A stretch of 64,000 bases of DNA from Fusarium oxysporum f. sp. lycopersici 4287 (taxonomy: Eukaryota; Ascomycota; Sordariomycetes; Hypocreales; Nectriaceae): the NCBI RefSeq assembly GCF_000149955.1, contig NC_030993.1:3739453-3803452 (forward strand). The letters are read 5' to 3'. Position 1 is the first letter of the stretch, and every line of letters begins with the position of its first letter. The notes beneath the pieces were generated by a model, which was not told the DNA's origin, searched no databases, and was given only the letters and a program-made list of their open reading frames with translations. The position numbers and the translations under genes were made by a program. Shown piece after piece: positions 42,713-53,725 of this stretch.

Positions 42713-44008
42713 TCAACACCCCACAACACCTTGATTCTCATCAGGATACAAGGTACCGTCCGACCTGGTCGCCATTTTCACAATTGCTGGCTTCTCCCGC
42801 CAAGGAGCCGCCTTATCGTTGCCGAAGAACGTGCCCCATAGGGTTCCGCATTCATCCTTGAAGAACGTGTTGTGGCCGCCACAAGGTATAGCTTCATGGA
42901 ACTGACTATAAGGTCCCAACGGATGCGATGCTATGCCGACATAGCTGCTATAACGCCCACCTGCAGCCATGAACTTGGCAACCGACATGTAATACTTCTC
43001 TTTCCACTCGAATACGAAGCATCCCTCATCTCCAACATCCATCCTCTTCACGTCGCCGACTGTCGCGTTCCATCCATCATTGATCTTGACGACGTTTCCA
43101 TTTTCGTAGCACAGATAACCGGAGCGCGGGTCGGTGATGGATGTAAACAAAGATCCGTCAATGTTGTTGAACAATATTGTGTCTTCCCCCCCAGCAACTT
43201 TGTAGGGACCTTCCGGTTTCTTCGTAGTTGAAACCAAGAGTTTTGAGCCTTTGGACTGCAACGAATAGATGATGTAAAAATTGCCGTTCAGATACTGAAA
43301 TTCTGGTGCCCAGACTGCGCGAAAAAGATGTTCATCTTTGTACCACCACCAGGTCTTCTCATCTTTGGTGCCATCACGCTCGAAACTCCAGACAAGACCA
43401 ACGTAAGACCATGTCTTTAGATCGGTTGATTTCCAAAGATTGATGCCCTCGTTATGAACCCACGCGTCGTTGTCGGCTCCCGTGCCTGAGAGATAATACG
43501 TGCCGTCTGGCCCAACAGTGACCGTCGTATCTCGAAGATTGATGCCTTCAATCGATGGTTTGATCTCGGGTAAGAGCCCTGACGTTATCACGGAACCGTT
43601 GGCTTCCGCTTTGTTGAGAGGTGCCTTGACGTTGACAGCTTGAGTGATCGATGCAGATTCACCGCACGAATTTTTAACCACAGCCTTGAGACTATAAGTC
43701 CCCGGACTAAGGTCCCGAGTGTTCCAGAGCAGACCCCATGGATAATCGCGATCCGTGTAGACGGACTTGTCATTGACAAAGAACTCAACATTGTTGATCG
43801 TAGTCGTGTCTTCAACAGCTACAGCGAAAGCCATTGAGCCACGAACTGTCCAACCGGAATCTGGAGATTCATAAGGACTTATCAGCGTTATCTTTGGGAC
43901 AGAGCAGGCACGGGCTGCATTGCAAATTGGTTCAACTGACAAGGCAGGTTGTGCCAGTGCCAGGAACAGGGCAAAGAGATAGAGGGAATGGGCTGCGAGA
44001 ATTGGCAT
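42713..44008 (-). CDS. secreted GH43-like arabinanase/xylosidase with Ig-like domain
   Basis: A single exon of 431 residues with signal peptide M-P-I-L-A-A-H-S-L-Y-L-F-A-L-F-L-A-L-A-Q. An Ig-like module follows (I-T-L-I-S-P-Y-E-S-P through Y-S-L-K-A-V-V-K), then a five-bladed-propeller-like GH43 domain. The motif I-N-L-R-D-T-T-V-T-V carries the putative base Asp. D-G-S-L-F-T and D-E-G-C-F-V-F-E-W are candidate second Asp and acid Glu regions. The propeller text V-W-A-P-E-F-Q-Y-L-N-G-N-F-Y is typical. It acts outside the cell on arabinan or xylan. It is convergent with the broken GH43 and near a sugar transporter. Exact bond specificity is undetermined. Confidence 0.85.
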   Translation of the reverse strand: MPILAAHSLYLFALFLALAQPALSVEPICNAARACSVPKITLISPYESPDSGWTVRGSMAFAVAVEDTTTINNVEFFVNDKSVYTDRDYPWGLLWNTRDLSPGTYSLKAVVKNSCGESASITQAVNVKAPLNKAEANGSVITSGLLPEIKPSIEGINLRDTTVTVGPDGTYYLSGTGADNDAWVHNEGINLWKSTDLKTWSYVGLVWSFERDGTKDEKTWWWYKDEHLFRAVWAPEFQYLNGNFYIIYSLQSKGSKLLVSTTKKPEGPYKVAGGEDTILFNNIDGSLFTSITDPRSGYLCYENGNVVKINDGWNATVGDVKRMDVGDEGCFVFEWKEKYYMSVAKFMAAGGRYSSYVGIASHPLGPYSQFHEAIPCGGHNTFFKDECGTLWGTFFGNDKAAPWREKPAIVKMATRSDGTLYPDENQGVVGC

Positions 44009-45242
44009 GCTTCTGGTAGGAAAGGTGGGTTAAAGAAAATGTGTTGACTTTGTAGGGGGCGGTTATTGGGAAAGTCGTGGTCAGCTTGATTCGATGGCAT
44101 ATGGGAACTCTGAGGTTTTATATAAGCTGCTGGCAGTCTTGTAAATAGACTATGACCACGGAGCCAAACCACTCTTCTTGGTAGTTGATTTAGGCTTGTT
44201 CAACTGTGGGGAAATGTAATAATAAGATCTTGGCTATGTCCAGCGAAATGTGGGGTAAGCGCCAAAATACTTGCACAGAAGTAGGCGGTCCCATCAGAGG
44301 TTTAGGGAGAGTCTGGGGACATGGACCCGAAGAGAGGGGCCAAGGGAAAGGATAAATGAACGGCTCTGGTAATGCCTGTCGTCTTCCGTAATAGGTAATA
44401 GGGCCTAAACAATTTAGATAGAACTCCTCTATTGCCAAGTGTTATACCCCACCAACTTTGGGGGTTTATAAATTCTCTTAAACTTAGTTCAGAATCCGAG
44501 GTTGTATTTTCGTAGCCTAAAAATTATTTATAGACAATTCCAATAGAATTATCCATATAAATACAATTTTACAGGCTATATATTATTATAATATTACTTA
44601 TTACTAAGTTATTAGTTAATTAAAACTTTTACTTATGGTTAATTAGGGTTATTTAAGATTAGTATTATTTTTAAAGTTTATAAAACTTTAATAAAGGAGA
44701 TTTTATAAAATAAAATTTAAAATTATATAGTTTATTATATTTTATTATGTTTTATTATTATATATATATTTTTTTAAGTCTATAAGTTAGGCATAAAAGG
44801 TATATTTAAATATGTTTAAAGTTTAATATAATTTAAATATTTATTACCTCTTTGATGGCAAAGCTTTACTAAGTTCATAATATTATAATTAAACACCTTA
44901 AATATAACCTAAACCTAGCTGTATATATACTAGTTAATAAGCCTTATTTACTTTTTAGGTAGCCTTAATCTTCTTTTTATAACTTGCTTTAAAAATATAC
45001 TTTAATTATCTATTATAGTCCTACTCTATGTTAGTTAAAGGCTAGGTAGTAAAGACTATATTATAAACTTACTAGTAAGTGACCTAATTTAAGTTTTAAT
45101 TATAACTACTAATAGTTGAAGTGTTATTTTACTGTGTTTATTATTACTGCTTTGTCTTATGACCTGATCCAATGCATTACTAACCGGCTGAGTCAGCCTC
45201 GGTCCACTACCTTGTGAATGGAGGCCACTTGTTCAGTTGGAT

Positions 45243-45356
45243 CTTAAGGTTTAAGGCAGCAGCTATATAACCTTTTGACTTAATAATAAGGTTATTGTGT
45301 TCTTAGGCGTAGTGTATGACGCCTTATCTTATGGTTGTATTTAAAAACATCTTGTC
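45243..45356. repeat. degenerate LTR-like repeat, copy 1
   Basis: It shares ACTTAATAATAAG, TTAGGCGTAGTGTAT and ACGCCTTATCTTATGGTTGT with the copy at 45958. Differences are mainly G-to-A and C-to-T, as RIP would produce. Confidence 0.6.
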
Positions 45357-45957
45357 TTGCTTTATGTGTGGCTTCGGCATTGCTTCTCTCTTAATAACTA
45401 CTAATAATATTATAGCTATATTATTATAATACCTACTATTAAAAAAAGTCTATTAACACCTAATCCTAGTACACTTTATCTAATAAAAGGCTATGATATA
45501 ATTAATAAGGTTAAAAAAGCTATTAAAAAATATAATTATAATAAACTTTATAATATAATAATAAAACTTTAAAAAGACTAAGGAAAAAAAGATAATAATA
45601 ATTAGTAATCTTTAATTATAAGATCCTCCTACTTATATAGCCTTATTATAAGCTAATTAATAAAGGCTTGCTTAATACTAAAATAAAGTAACTTAGTAAG
45701 CTAAAAGGGAAGTTACTTAAAGGGGCAAATCTAGGCCAGAGGGAGAGGAAGTTTATTAAGGCCTATGGTTTATATGATAAGTAGCTCGAGGCCATCTAGT
45801 GGCAGGCCACGAAGGTACTGGAGTTGACCGAGCCCTGATGATAGATAGACCAGGCTGGTCATAGTCTTCGACTATAAGGGCGTAAAGATAAGGGGGATAG
45901 TATACTGCAATATAGATAGAAGAGGGGTAATTGCAAGGCTCTATAGGGGGAAAATAT

Positions 45958-46068
45958 GTTAGGTTTCTATAACAGCTGTATAATCTATTAACTTAATAAT
46001 AAGTTTAGTATGTTGTTAGGCGTAGTGTATAACGCCTTATCTTATGGTTGTGTTTGAAAACACTGTAT
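45958..46068. repeat. degenerate LTR-like repeat, copy 2
   Basis: It begins TGTTAGGTTTCTATAAC right after a purine-rich AGGGGGAAAATA that looks like a polypurine tract. That position and the TGTTA start are those of a 3' LTR on the plus strand. Confidence 0.6.
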
Positions 46069-46265
46069 ATAACTTGACCTAATAAGATTTAATTTTATAG
46101 TCTGCAGTTGCTTACCTCGAGTGAATAATTCATACTATCAGACACATCAGGATTATGGTTTCAGCTTCCTGAACTACTAACACTATTGCACATCTGTTTT
46201 AACAGCATGCCTGCATCCCTGTATCATAAGACTGCCGACTACCAGAAAGTAGCTTTCTAGCCCTT

Positions 46266-48261
46266 CTAAACCTTATCGACATGTTCAGTCTTAGGATCAA
46301 TATCTTCCTTCGTAATACCCCCTACTGCAAATCCAGCCAGTCGAGTCGGTATGAAGTTGGCACGTACATCATCTTGTGCGAAGAGTTCATCCATATCCTC
46401 CAGAGCAAGTCCTGAACATTCCTGTTAGTAAGGCCGAGAGAATTCTAAAGGCAGAGTTTTAACTCGAGAACCCACCTTTAGTTTCGGGAACAAAGACCCA
46501 AGCAAATACAACCATCGTAAAACAGAACGAGCCGTAGACAAAATAAGTGCCAAACCCTCCCTTGCCAAGCGTAGCAAACATGCTTGGTGTGCATTTGGCA
46601 ACCACAAAGTTGAACAGCCATTGGCTGGCAGTCGCCATGCCCATCTGGAGAGCTCGCATACGAGCAGCAGGGATTTCCTAGATGCTGTTAGTTATGAAAT
46701 GAAATCAGACAATATAAGTCATTACCGAGCAGTAGGTCCAGACCACAGGACCCCAACCAAACTGATAGACAGCAGCAAAAATATAGATGGCCACTATGGC
46801 AACGTAACCTGGAGCTCCAACAGGAGAGTCAGGCTTAGGAGGGTCGAATCGAACATAGAATCCGACGTAAAACAACGCCAATCCTTGCACAACAGCAGTC
46901 CATAAAAGACTCTTGCGTCTCCCAAGTGTGTCCGTTACAAAGAAGATAAAAATGGCACAGGACACCATCTTTACAATACCATAGATTCCGGTGGCGAACA
47001 ATCCAGCTGAAGAGGACGATAACCCTACAGATTTGAAGATTGTAGGTGAGTAATATGTCATCGCATTGGTACCAGTGAGGTTACTCCACATCATGAGCAT
47101 GATGCAGAGAAATGTGCGACGTCTATATGACTTGACGGTGAACGCTTCTTTAATCAGAATCCAGGCTGTGCTGTTAGCGACTAACAATCGCTCTTCCTCG
47201 AGCTGTAAATAAATTCTATCCATCTCATCCGCTATATAAGGGCAGCCTGGGGGCAATCCTCTCAAGTTTGGAAAAGAAACCATGATGGCCTGTGTTTGGG
47301 CTTTTTCTGGTCAAGAAATCGAAGCCGATTCGATGGGCAAATATCCATGCCCAAAGATATATATGGACAACAGGAAGAGCCTGCAAAGGAAGGAGGTATT
47401 GATGAATTGTGCGTGTCCCTTGACGTGAAGCAGGCAGCCGTAATTGATCCAGAACGCGAGCTGTCTCAAGACATTAGTCGATCTGTTAACCATTGACTTT
47501 TTATCGCAACTCACCGTCAAGCCTGTAACAATAGAGAGCTGGTAGAAACCAGTAAGCAGACCTCGGATGCCACGCGGAGCGTTCTCGGATACATAAAGTG
47601 GGCTAACGGTGGAGGCGATGCCGACAGCAATGCCAGTGATAAACCTGTGCCAAGTTAGCACGGCAATGTGACGATCTGTGAGCCGTTACCAACTTACCTT
47701 CCGATATACATGAGTGAAAGATGGCCGCTAGCAGCAGCTTGCATGGCAACACCAACGAATACCAGAAGAGCGACAGCCATAAGGGAGAGCCGTCGACCAA
47801 TAAAGTTGGCTAGCCACATGGATATAATACAGCCTAGAAATGATCCAGCCTGGATGGCTGAGACAATGTTCGAAGAAAGATTGGCGATTTCGGCCGCAGG
47901 TTTATCGGTTAGACCATACTGTCTTTGCCGTCTGTTAGTTCAGATAGAGACTTGACATCAAGGCGTAGCTACTGACTCTTTGAATGTAGGCATGGTAAGT
48001 ACGCCTCCCATAACACCCATATCCATCTAAGGGTATTAGTTATTCCCATTCTTGGTTATTGTGTTAATGAGTTCGTATGCTTACGCCGAAGAGGAGTGCA
48101 CCACCGCATGCCTGTAATCAGTAGTTAGTAAGTCGATCTGCCAGAGGCTTCTACAACAGTCACAAACTTACTATCAAACTAACCAATACAGTCCTCACAT
48201 TGTAGATCTCTGGGGGGTCGTTCTTCGTTGCGTCGTTGCGCACAAACCTTTGCAAAAACAT
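46266..48261 (-). pseudogene. MFS sugar transporter with decayed central loop
   Basis: From ATG 48261 several short exons splice in frame: [54 protein letters not shown]. After H-V-K-G-H-A-Q-F-I the frame is lost. Between about 47280 and 47390 the expected S-L-Q-A-L-P-V-V and PESPRFL-type loop are spread over three frames. It resumes with L-R-G-L-P-P-G-C-P-Y-I-A-D-E-M-D and is intact through V-P-E-T-K-G, the last intron, and G-L-A-L-E-D-M-D-E-L-F to a stop at 46266. It resembles quinate/sugar permeases. Damage is confined to about 100 bp, so an alternative intron or assembly error should be considered, but I could find none that fits. Confidence 0.75.
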
Positions 48262-49690
48262 GATGAGTCTAGATGGTGAGACGATCTGGTGCGGTAAAGC
48301 TACTGATCAAATTCATTTATTCGTGACAAAACCATAACCTTTTAACTATCCCGACTCCGCAACTTCTGTGCTCAGTCACGAGTCAGTTCTAGAGGCCGAG
48401 GCGCCTCAAGTCTTAACGGCAATAGACGGCGACTGGATCTATCTCATTCAAGCCTACCCCGCAAACGCCTTCCAAGGATAGCGCCATCTATCTAAACCTT
48501 ATGCAGGTCTAGGCTTGTAAACCCCACCAAATACTCTTTTCTCGCATCATTGCCACTTCGCTTAGTCCGGGGAAGGGAGTGACTAGGCTGTGAATACTGG
48601 GGAAGGGCGGCTGTAGACGGGGTATCACGCAACGAATTCGAGATATCCATTCCCCGCTCATGTGACATATCCTGCCAAACCGGTGAGTTGGCGCATTTGA
48701 GTTGCATTTCCACCAATCAGATTGACCACAGAAGATTAAGGACATCGACACTGGCCATGATCTCATTCTCCGAGGTATCTATTGCCGTCTTGACCCCACA
48801 TCTTGTCCGTAGGCTTAGATGTGTTTTCGTGCTGCATCAGTTAGACTTGAGGGTGTACGGAATAACGCTGGTTAGTCCGGGGGCCTGAGTCTCCGCCAGG
48901 CAGTCCTTCGGTCTTTTGAAAGTATTACATGGGATAAATAGAAGTTATTTTAAAGAAAAAGTTATTATCCACTCCTTAAATACATATCATACTTCACCAC
49001 TACGTCTGTAGTCGTAATCCTGTTGGTGATAACTACTACTACCTCTTTAGTAATAAATAATTACAGCTTCCTCTCTTATAATATTATTACCTATTATTTA
49101 TTTCTCCATATAGTATTAATTACTTCAGCCACCTTTACGAAGTATAAACTTATATAGACTATAATAGGGTAGTATAGTTAAATATCTTAGCAGCTTATAG
49201 TGGGTAGTAACCAGGCTGACCTGCACTGTTAAAAGCAGCGCCGATTTAGGACTAATCTATATACTTAGAGCTACTAAAGAGTATGCTCACCTCTGAGCCA
49301 AAAATGGCTCAGAGGCATTTCTATCTCCTAAATAGACAACAGATCCGCTTAAAATGTAGAGATATGTACCTAGAAGTCGCTACTCTGTAGCTTACAAAGC
49401 CGATGCTATTGCTAAGAGGAAGGTGCACATGTACAATACTATGATACTAATACCTTGTGACATATTCAGTAACAAAATACCTTCCAACGATGAACATTAC
49501 TTCTGCAACATCCATATTCTAAGACATACTGGATAGTCACAGCGCAGCGGAACAAAGACATTTTTCGAACATTTGAACTTTACAATTTGGCCATTACTTA
49601 TGCTCGAAACCTTGCCCTACACTGAACTTTGATTCTTCCTACGCAATGTATCTACAGTCCATCCAAAGGTCTATAGACCGTCATCCAACG
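48262..49690. other. promoter region of the transporter and AT-rich spacer
   Basis: Candidate CreA sites lie at 48567-48657. Section 48940-49200 is AT-rich. No gene was recognised; two overlapping minus-strand frames near 48500-48766 look random. Confidence 0.45.
48567..48657. promoter_or_regulatory. candidate CreA/SYGGGG site cluster
   Basis: CCGGGG (48567-48572), CTGGGG (48597-48602) and CCCCGC (48652-48657, reverse strand GCGGGG) fit the 5'-SYGGGG-3' carbon-catabolite repressor consensus within 90 bp. They lie about 300-400 bp upstream of the transporter start at 48261. Confidence 0.4.
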
Positions 49691-50837
49691 CTAGAATCCG
49701 TCAGCATCCCACTGGAAGTCACGCGTAGAAGAAACACTCACAGTATCATAAGGTTTCTCGGGGTCGACGAATCTCACATCTGTCGCAAGGCGAATCTTAT
49801 TCTCAGGATCCCGATTCTTGCAGCTAGCATGGACCATGTAAGGATTATGGAAGATGACGTCTCCTGCCTCATACTTGGCAATGAGCCACTTCCTCTGTGT
49901 CTCCTTGCCATAGGCGACCGTGTCTCTGCTCAGAAAGCCACCATCATTCATATTCTTGTTGAAAGCACTGACCCGTTCCTCGTCGGTCAAGTTATGTGCG
50001 TTCTTGGCAAAATCATTCTCCGTTTTCTTGCCAACATCGGTTGAGCCTTGCAGGTACATAAGACCACCTCCCTCGAGGGAAACGTCACCAATGGGGATCC
50101 AAGCAGTCAGACTGGTGGGAGGACCTGCTCGAAGGTACATTTGATCAAAGTGAACCGGCGTTAGCTCACTATTGGGCACAAAAGCCCGTAACATCGTGCG
50201 TTGCAGCATGTGAGGGTTCTTCCAGCCTGTAAACTGACGGACGAAGTCGTGCAGCTGCTTGTTTTTGCAAAACTCAACGTAGAAGTTGGCTTCGTGTGCC
50301 GAAATCATAAGATCGACGTATCGTTCACTGTCCGGATCGTCCTTGAGGCCGAAAAGACGGCGAAGGTTACCCGGAGGGAGGTATTTGCGGGTATCTGCAC
50401 CGGAGTAAATGCCATCAACTGGGTCGCTACCCTCCTGGAGAAGACCGCTGGGAGCCATGTGTGTAAAATAGTCCCGGCGGCAGTCAAGAGAGGCTTCCTT
50501 GTTGATGCATCCCTTGACCTACGCACAGAAAGATTAGCAGCATGTTCATGATGCTTCCAGCATTGATGTTAATGGATATACTGACAAATAGGTAACCATC
50601 TCTTTCGAATCTCTCATGCATTACCTCGATTGGAGTGTCCTTGGTTGTTGGTTGAAGATAACCAATCATATCGGACTCCATGGGCCCATAGTTCGATTCG
50701 AGATTCAAAGTTGCTGGGTCCGCTGGAAAGTAGTGCCCATAGGGATCTTGAGAGGCTCCGTTCAATACCTTGAGATTGTGAGCTGAAAGTGTCGCAGGCT
50801 CTTCAGCGGGCAGGATCTCGGTACGGCTGGGGGCCAT
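49691..50837 (-). CDS. phytanoyl-CoA dioxygenase-family (PhyH) oxygenase
   Basis: Exons 50837-50586 and 50518-49691 with a 67-nt phase-0 intron give 359 residues. Fe(II) ligands are H207 and D209 in P-V-H-F-D-Q-M-Y-L-R, and H314 in Y-M-V-H-A-S. R327 (K-I-R-L-A-T-D-V-R-F) is a candidate for 2-oxoglutarate binding. The central text S-L-T-A-W-I-P-I-G-D-V-S-L-E-G-G-G-L-M-Y is the usual PhyH double-stranded helix core. No peroxisomal targeting end is present. It is a different subfamily from the 31151 enzyme. It lies head-to-head with the Zn2Cys6 gene at 51383 (545 bp between starts), which suggests shared control. The substrate is unknown. Confidence 0.9.
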
Positions 50838-51382
50838 ACTGAAAGGTATCACGCTGAAAAGTGTTTAATGAGAGAGGTGATAAGAGCAATGGCTGGATAA
50901 CTCGGACTTGAAAAGTCAGGATATGTCATGGCATAACGGATTGACTGATCATCAATTGACGAGTAGTGATGCTGTTCTTATATCCGCTCCCGCAGACAAC
51001 TCAAAGTGAGTGGTTACGATATAGTTGTCAGACAAGCTCCACTGAATTTCATATTCAATGGATCCAATTACAATCTTTCTAACGTAATTTCTAATGCACA
51101 TTGGTCAAGCCGACGAATGGTCATTCGCAGAGCGCTAGCCCACACAAGCAGAATGATTTCATGTCAGCAGTGTGTCCGTCTATAGCCGTCTACAGCCTAG
51201 TGTAGAATCTCGGCAATAGATGGTTATAGTTGCCCCAGTCCTTCCCCGCAAGGAAAAAGTTGGGGGTAACACATTCTCCGTGCTGCTTCAACGAATGGTA
51301 CCTTGGTCAACCCCGGACTTTATTATCGTGTTCGACGGATTTACTGCTAAAGCTGATCCTTTCAATATTTTTATCTGGAGCC
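50838..51382. promoter_or_regulatory. divergent promoter, dioxygenase / Zn2Cys6 regulator
   Basis: 545 bp separate the opposed start codons. CGG/CCG half-sites occur (for example AGCCGACGAATGG near 51107-51120) but no clear repeat stands out. Co-regulation is inferred from the arrangement. Confidence 0.45.
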
Positions 51383-53725
51383 ATGACAAAGGGTTTGGGT
51401 TTCAGGCAGTACCGGGCGTGCGTTCGATGCCGTTCGCGGAAGACGCGTTGCGACTTGTGGGCCACCCCGCACCTCAGAGGTTAAGAGGAATAACTATCGC
51501 TGACTGATTGATTATAGAGGTTCTGGTGGTGATGCTGGAAAACCTCCTTGTGCAAAATGTCTTAGAGAGGGTGCCGAATGTATTCTTGCAGGTTCCCGAA
51601 GAGGAGGTGATTATTCTCACCATCGTCGCTCGCGTCAAAGTACCAAAGACTATCGAGGAAAGACAGCCCGTTCGGTATCTTCAAGCGACCACGTCTCTCC
51701 GCAACAGACAAGCATTGCAAAACCCAGAGAAGATAACGTCCATGACAAGCTACAGAACCCTAGCGATGCTCTGCTTGTGCTTGCACATGCAGCTGGTCAA
51801 CCTGAAGATGAAGATGGCTTGGACGAGAATCAGCATGCGTCCAACGAATATGAGAGCCAAGTAAAGGGAACAGAGGCGTCACCATCAACCATCACGATGC
51901 AGATAGCTCGACCTGGCCACCTACAACCAGGAATGGCCAGTGAGGCAACCGTCAACGATTACCCTCCGGTCAAAGATGGGACTCTCGATCCGATCATTCT
52001 TATACAGTTATTGAGGCAGTAAGTAAATCAATCTGTGAATGAAGCTAATCGCTGAACTCAAGTATACCATTTCACCCAATACTAGCTTATACGCAGTTTG
52101 CACCTGAACATGAAAGAATTTATAATCGTCCCATAGCTAACACTAGCCCCAAGCTATGCAGATAATTTCCACTGTTTCTTTCCCATAGTCCCCACGGATG
52201 TATTAAGACCAGAATGCATCCTTGAGACAATTAAAACGGAAACGTTTCTCCTCACAGCTATCCTAATCGTTGCCTCAAAAGAGCGGCCTGACCTCACAGA
52301 AACGCACAAATCCATCTGGGAGTACATGAGAGGTCTGATTCTGAACGTGGTCCTGGGCAGGGCTTCCGTCCGTAAGGTCGGGACCGTCGAGGGCCTGTTA
52401 CTAATGGGTGAATGGACCCTGCACAACCGGACCCAAGTTGATGATGGTGATGAAGCTGCGGCCTGGTCAATCGTTGGTCTGGCTGTGAGACTGGCATACT
52501 TGCTACGCTTAGAGGACAGTGGCTTCAAGGGAGAAGATGTCGAGCTTGATTCTGTTCATCGAGAAAGACTTGCCTGGACATGTAAGCCTCCCATCCTCAT
52601 GGCATAGATAAACTGAGTATCAAGCTCATATGTACCCTTTCAGTCACATATCTCTCAGACCGCCAGATCTCGATTCGAATGGGTCAAGCTTTTTGGTGCC
52701 GAGGTCCCGCTCTCTCAGCACGTTTCACTGCCCGAGACTTCCCGACCCTGCAGCCTACACGGTCTCACGATGAAGACTTTGCTTCGTTCATTCAAGCTCA
52801 AGTCGAATTAACGACACTCTTCGGTAATGCACACGACATTCTCTTTGCCTCCAGATCAAGGACCGCTGAGCTCATGATGCGAGGTGACTACACCAAATAC
52901 GTCGATGACACAACAAAAGCCATGTATTCGTGGCAGCATGCATGGGCATCTTTTTCCATCTCACCCCATCTCAAGAGTTGCTTGATTTTAATGCAGGAAT
53001 ATCTTCGTCTCTATGTGAACGCATTTGCGTTTCAAGCCGTCATCTACCGTGCATCCATCAACAATGGTACTAGCTCTGATTCTTCGAATGATTCTAGGCC
53101 AAGAGCTTCTAAAATATTTCCTGACTCTGCAATGGCGAGTCCCGATGCGCGACATATTTACGAAGCTGCCGATGCTGCAGAGGCGTTGATCAGGATTGCG
53201 ACAGATGACATACATCCCGAGAAGCACCTGCGCTACATGCCTGCACGCTTCTACCTGTAAGTGTGTCTGGGATCATGCTAAATGGATGCTGACTGGGACA
53301 GTTACGAGATTCATTCTGCTGTTTTCTTATACAAAGCTCACGCCTGTGGTGCCATTTCTTCAGGAAAGCATACTCATTTAGCATGTCTAATGGGTCGCTT
53401 TATTTCAGTTCTCAAAGTTGCCGCAGTTGATAAGAAGCACATCGCGGCGTCATATGCGAGGCTTTTGGAGAGACTGTGGTTCAGACGAACGCATACTTTG
53501 TCGGTCAACAATGAAAATCTGAACAACATCAATGACGAACTGAGAAATTCTGCGATGGCAGATATACTGCCAACCGTGGGAACAGATGCTTCCATAGCTC
53601 AAGTTCCTTACTTTGACGATCTTGGCCTGCAGTCATTTGACTTCACAGATACAATGGACGGTTTATTTTCGATGCCGTCAGTTGCTTCATGGGATCCGAT
53701 CTCTTTCTTCAATATCACATCTTAA
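51383..53725 (+). CDS. Zn2Cys6 transcription factor, cutinase-factor/XlnR-like middle domain
   Basis: Exons 51383-51456, 51518-52018, 52063-52127, 52189-52581, 52644-53256 and 53302-53725 give about 689 residues. Intron 1 splits the zinc cluster; spliced it has C13, C16, C23, C36, C39 and C46 (C-V-R-C, T-R-C-D, P-C-A-K-C, E-C), a CX2CX6CX12CX2CX6C variant. A fungal_trans domain follows (L-L-L-M-G-E-W-T-L-H-N-R through S-D-R-Q-I-S-I-R-M-G-Q-A-F-W). The exon 3 limits (52063-52127) are the least certain. No frame break is needed. It is a nuclear regulator, probably of the divergent dioxygenase gene by position. Confidence 0.82.

Larger units (their letters stand above)
44440..46110. repeat. AT-rich block, probable RIP-degraded retroelement
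   Basis: High A+T with stop codons in every frame, interrupted by a less mutated internal section at 45660-45960. It encloses two related LTR-like segments. Confidence 0.55.
44009..46265. other. gene-free region, largely degraded transposon DNA
   Basis: After the GH43 promoter (44009-44440) the DNA becomes extremely AT-rich. A pair of degenerate direct repeats at 45243 and 45958 marks an LTR-type relic. No intact gene is present. Confidence 0.55.

Noticed and set aside
48492..48766. Two minus-strand frames of 74 and 85 codons
   Set aside because: They overlap each other in different frames within a promoter region and show no conserved text.
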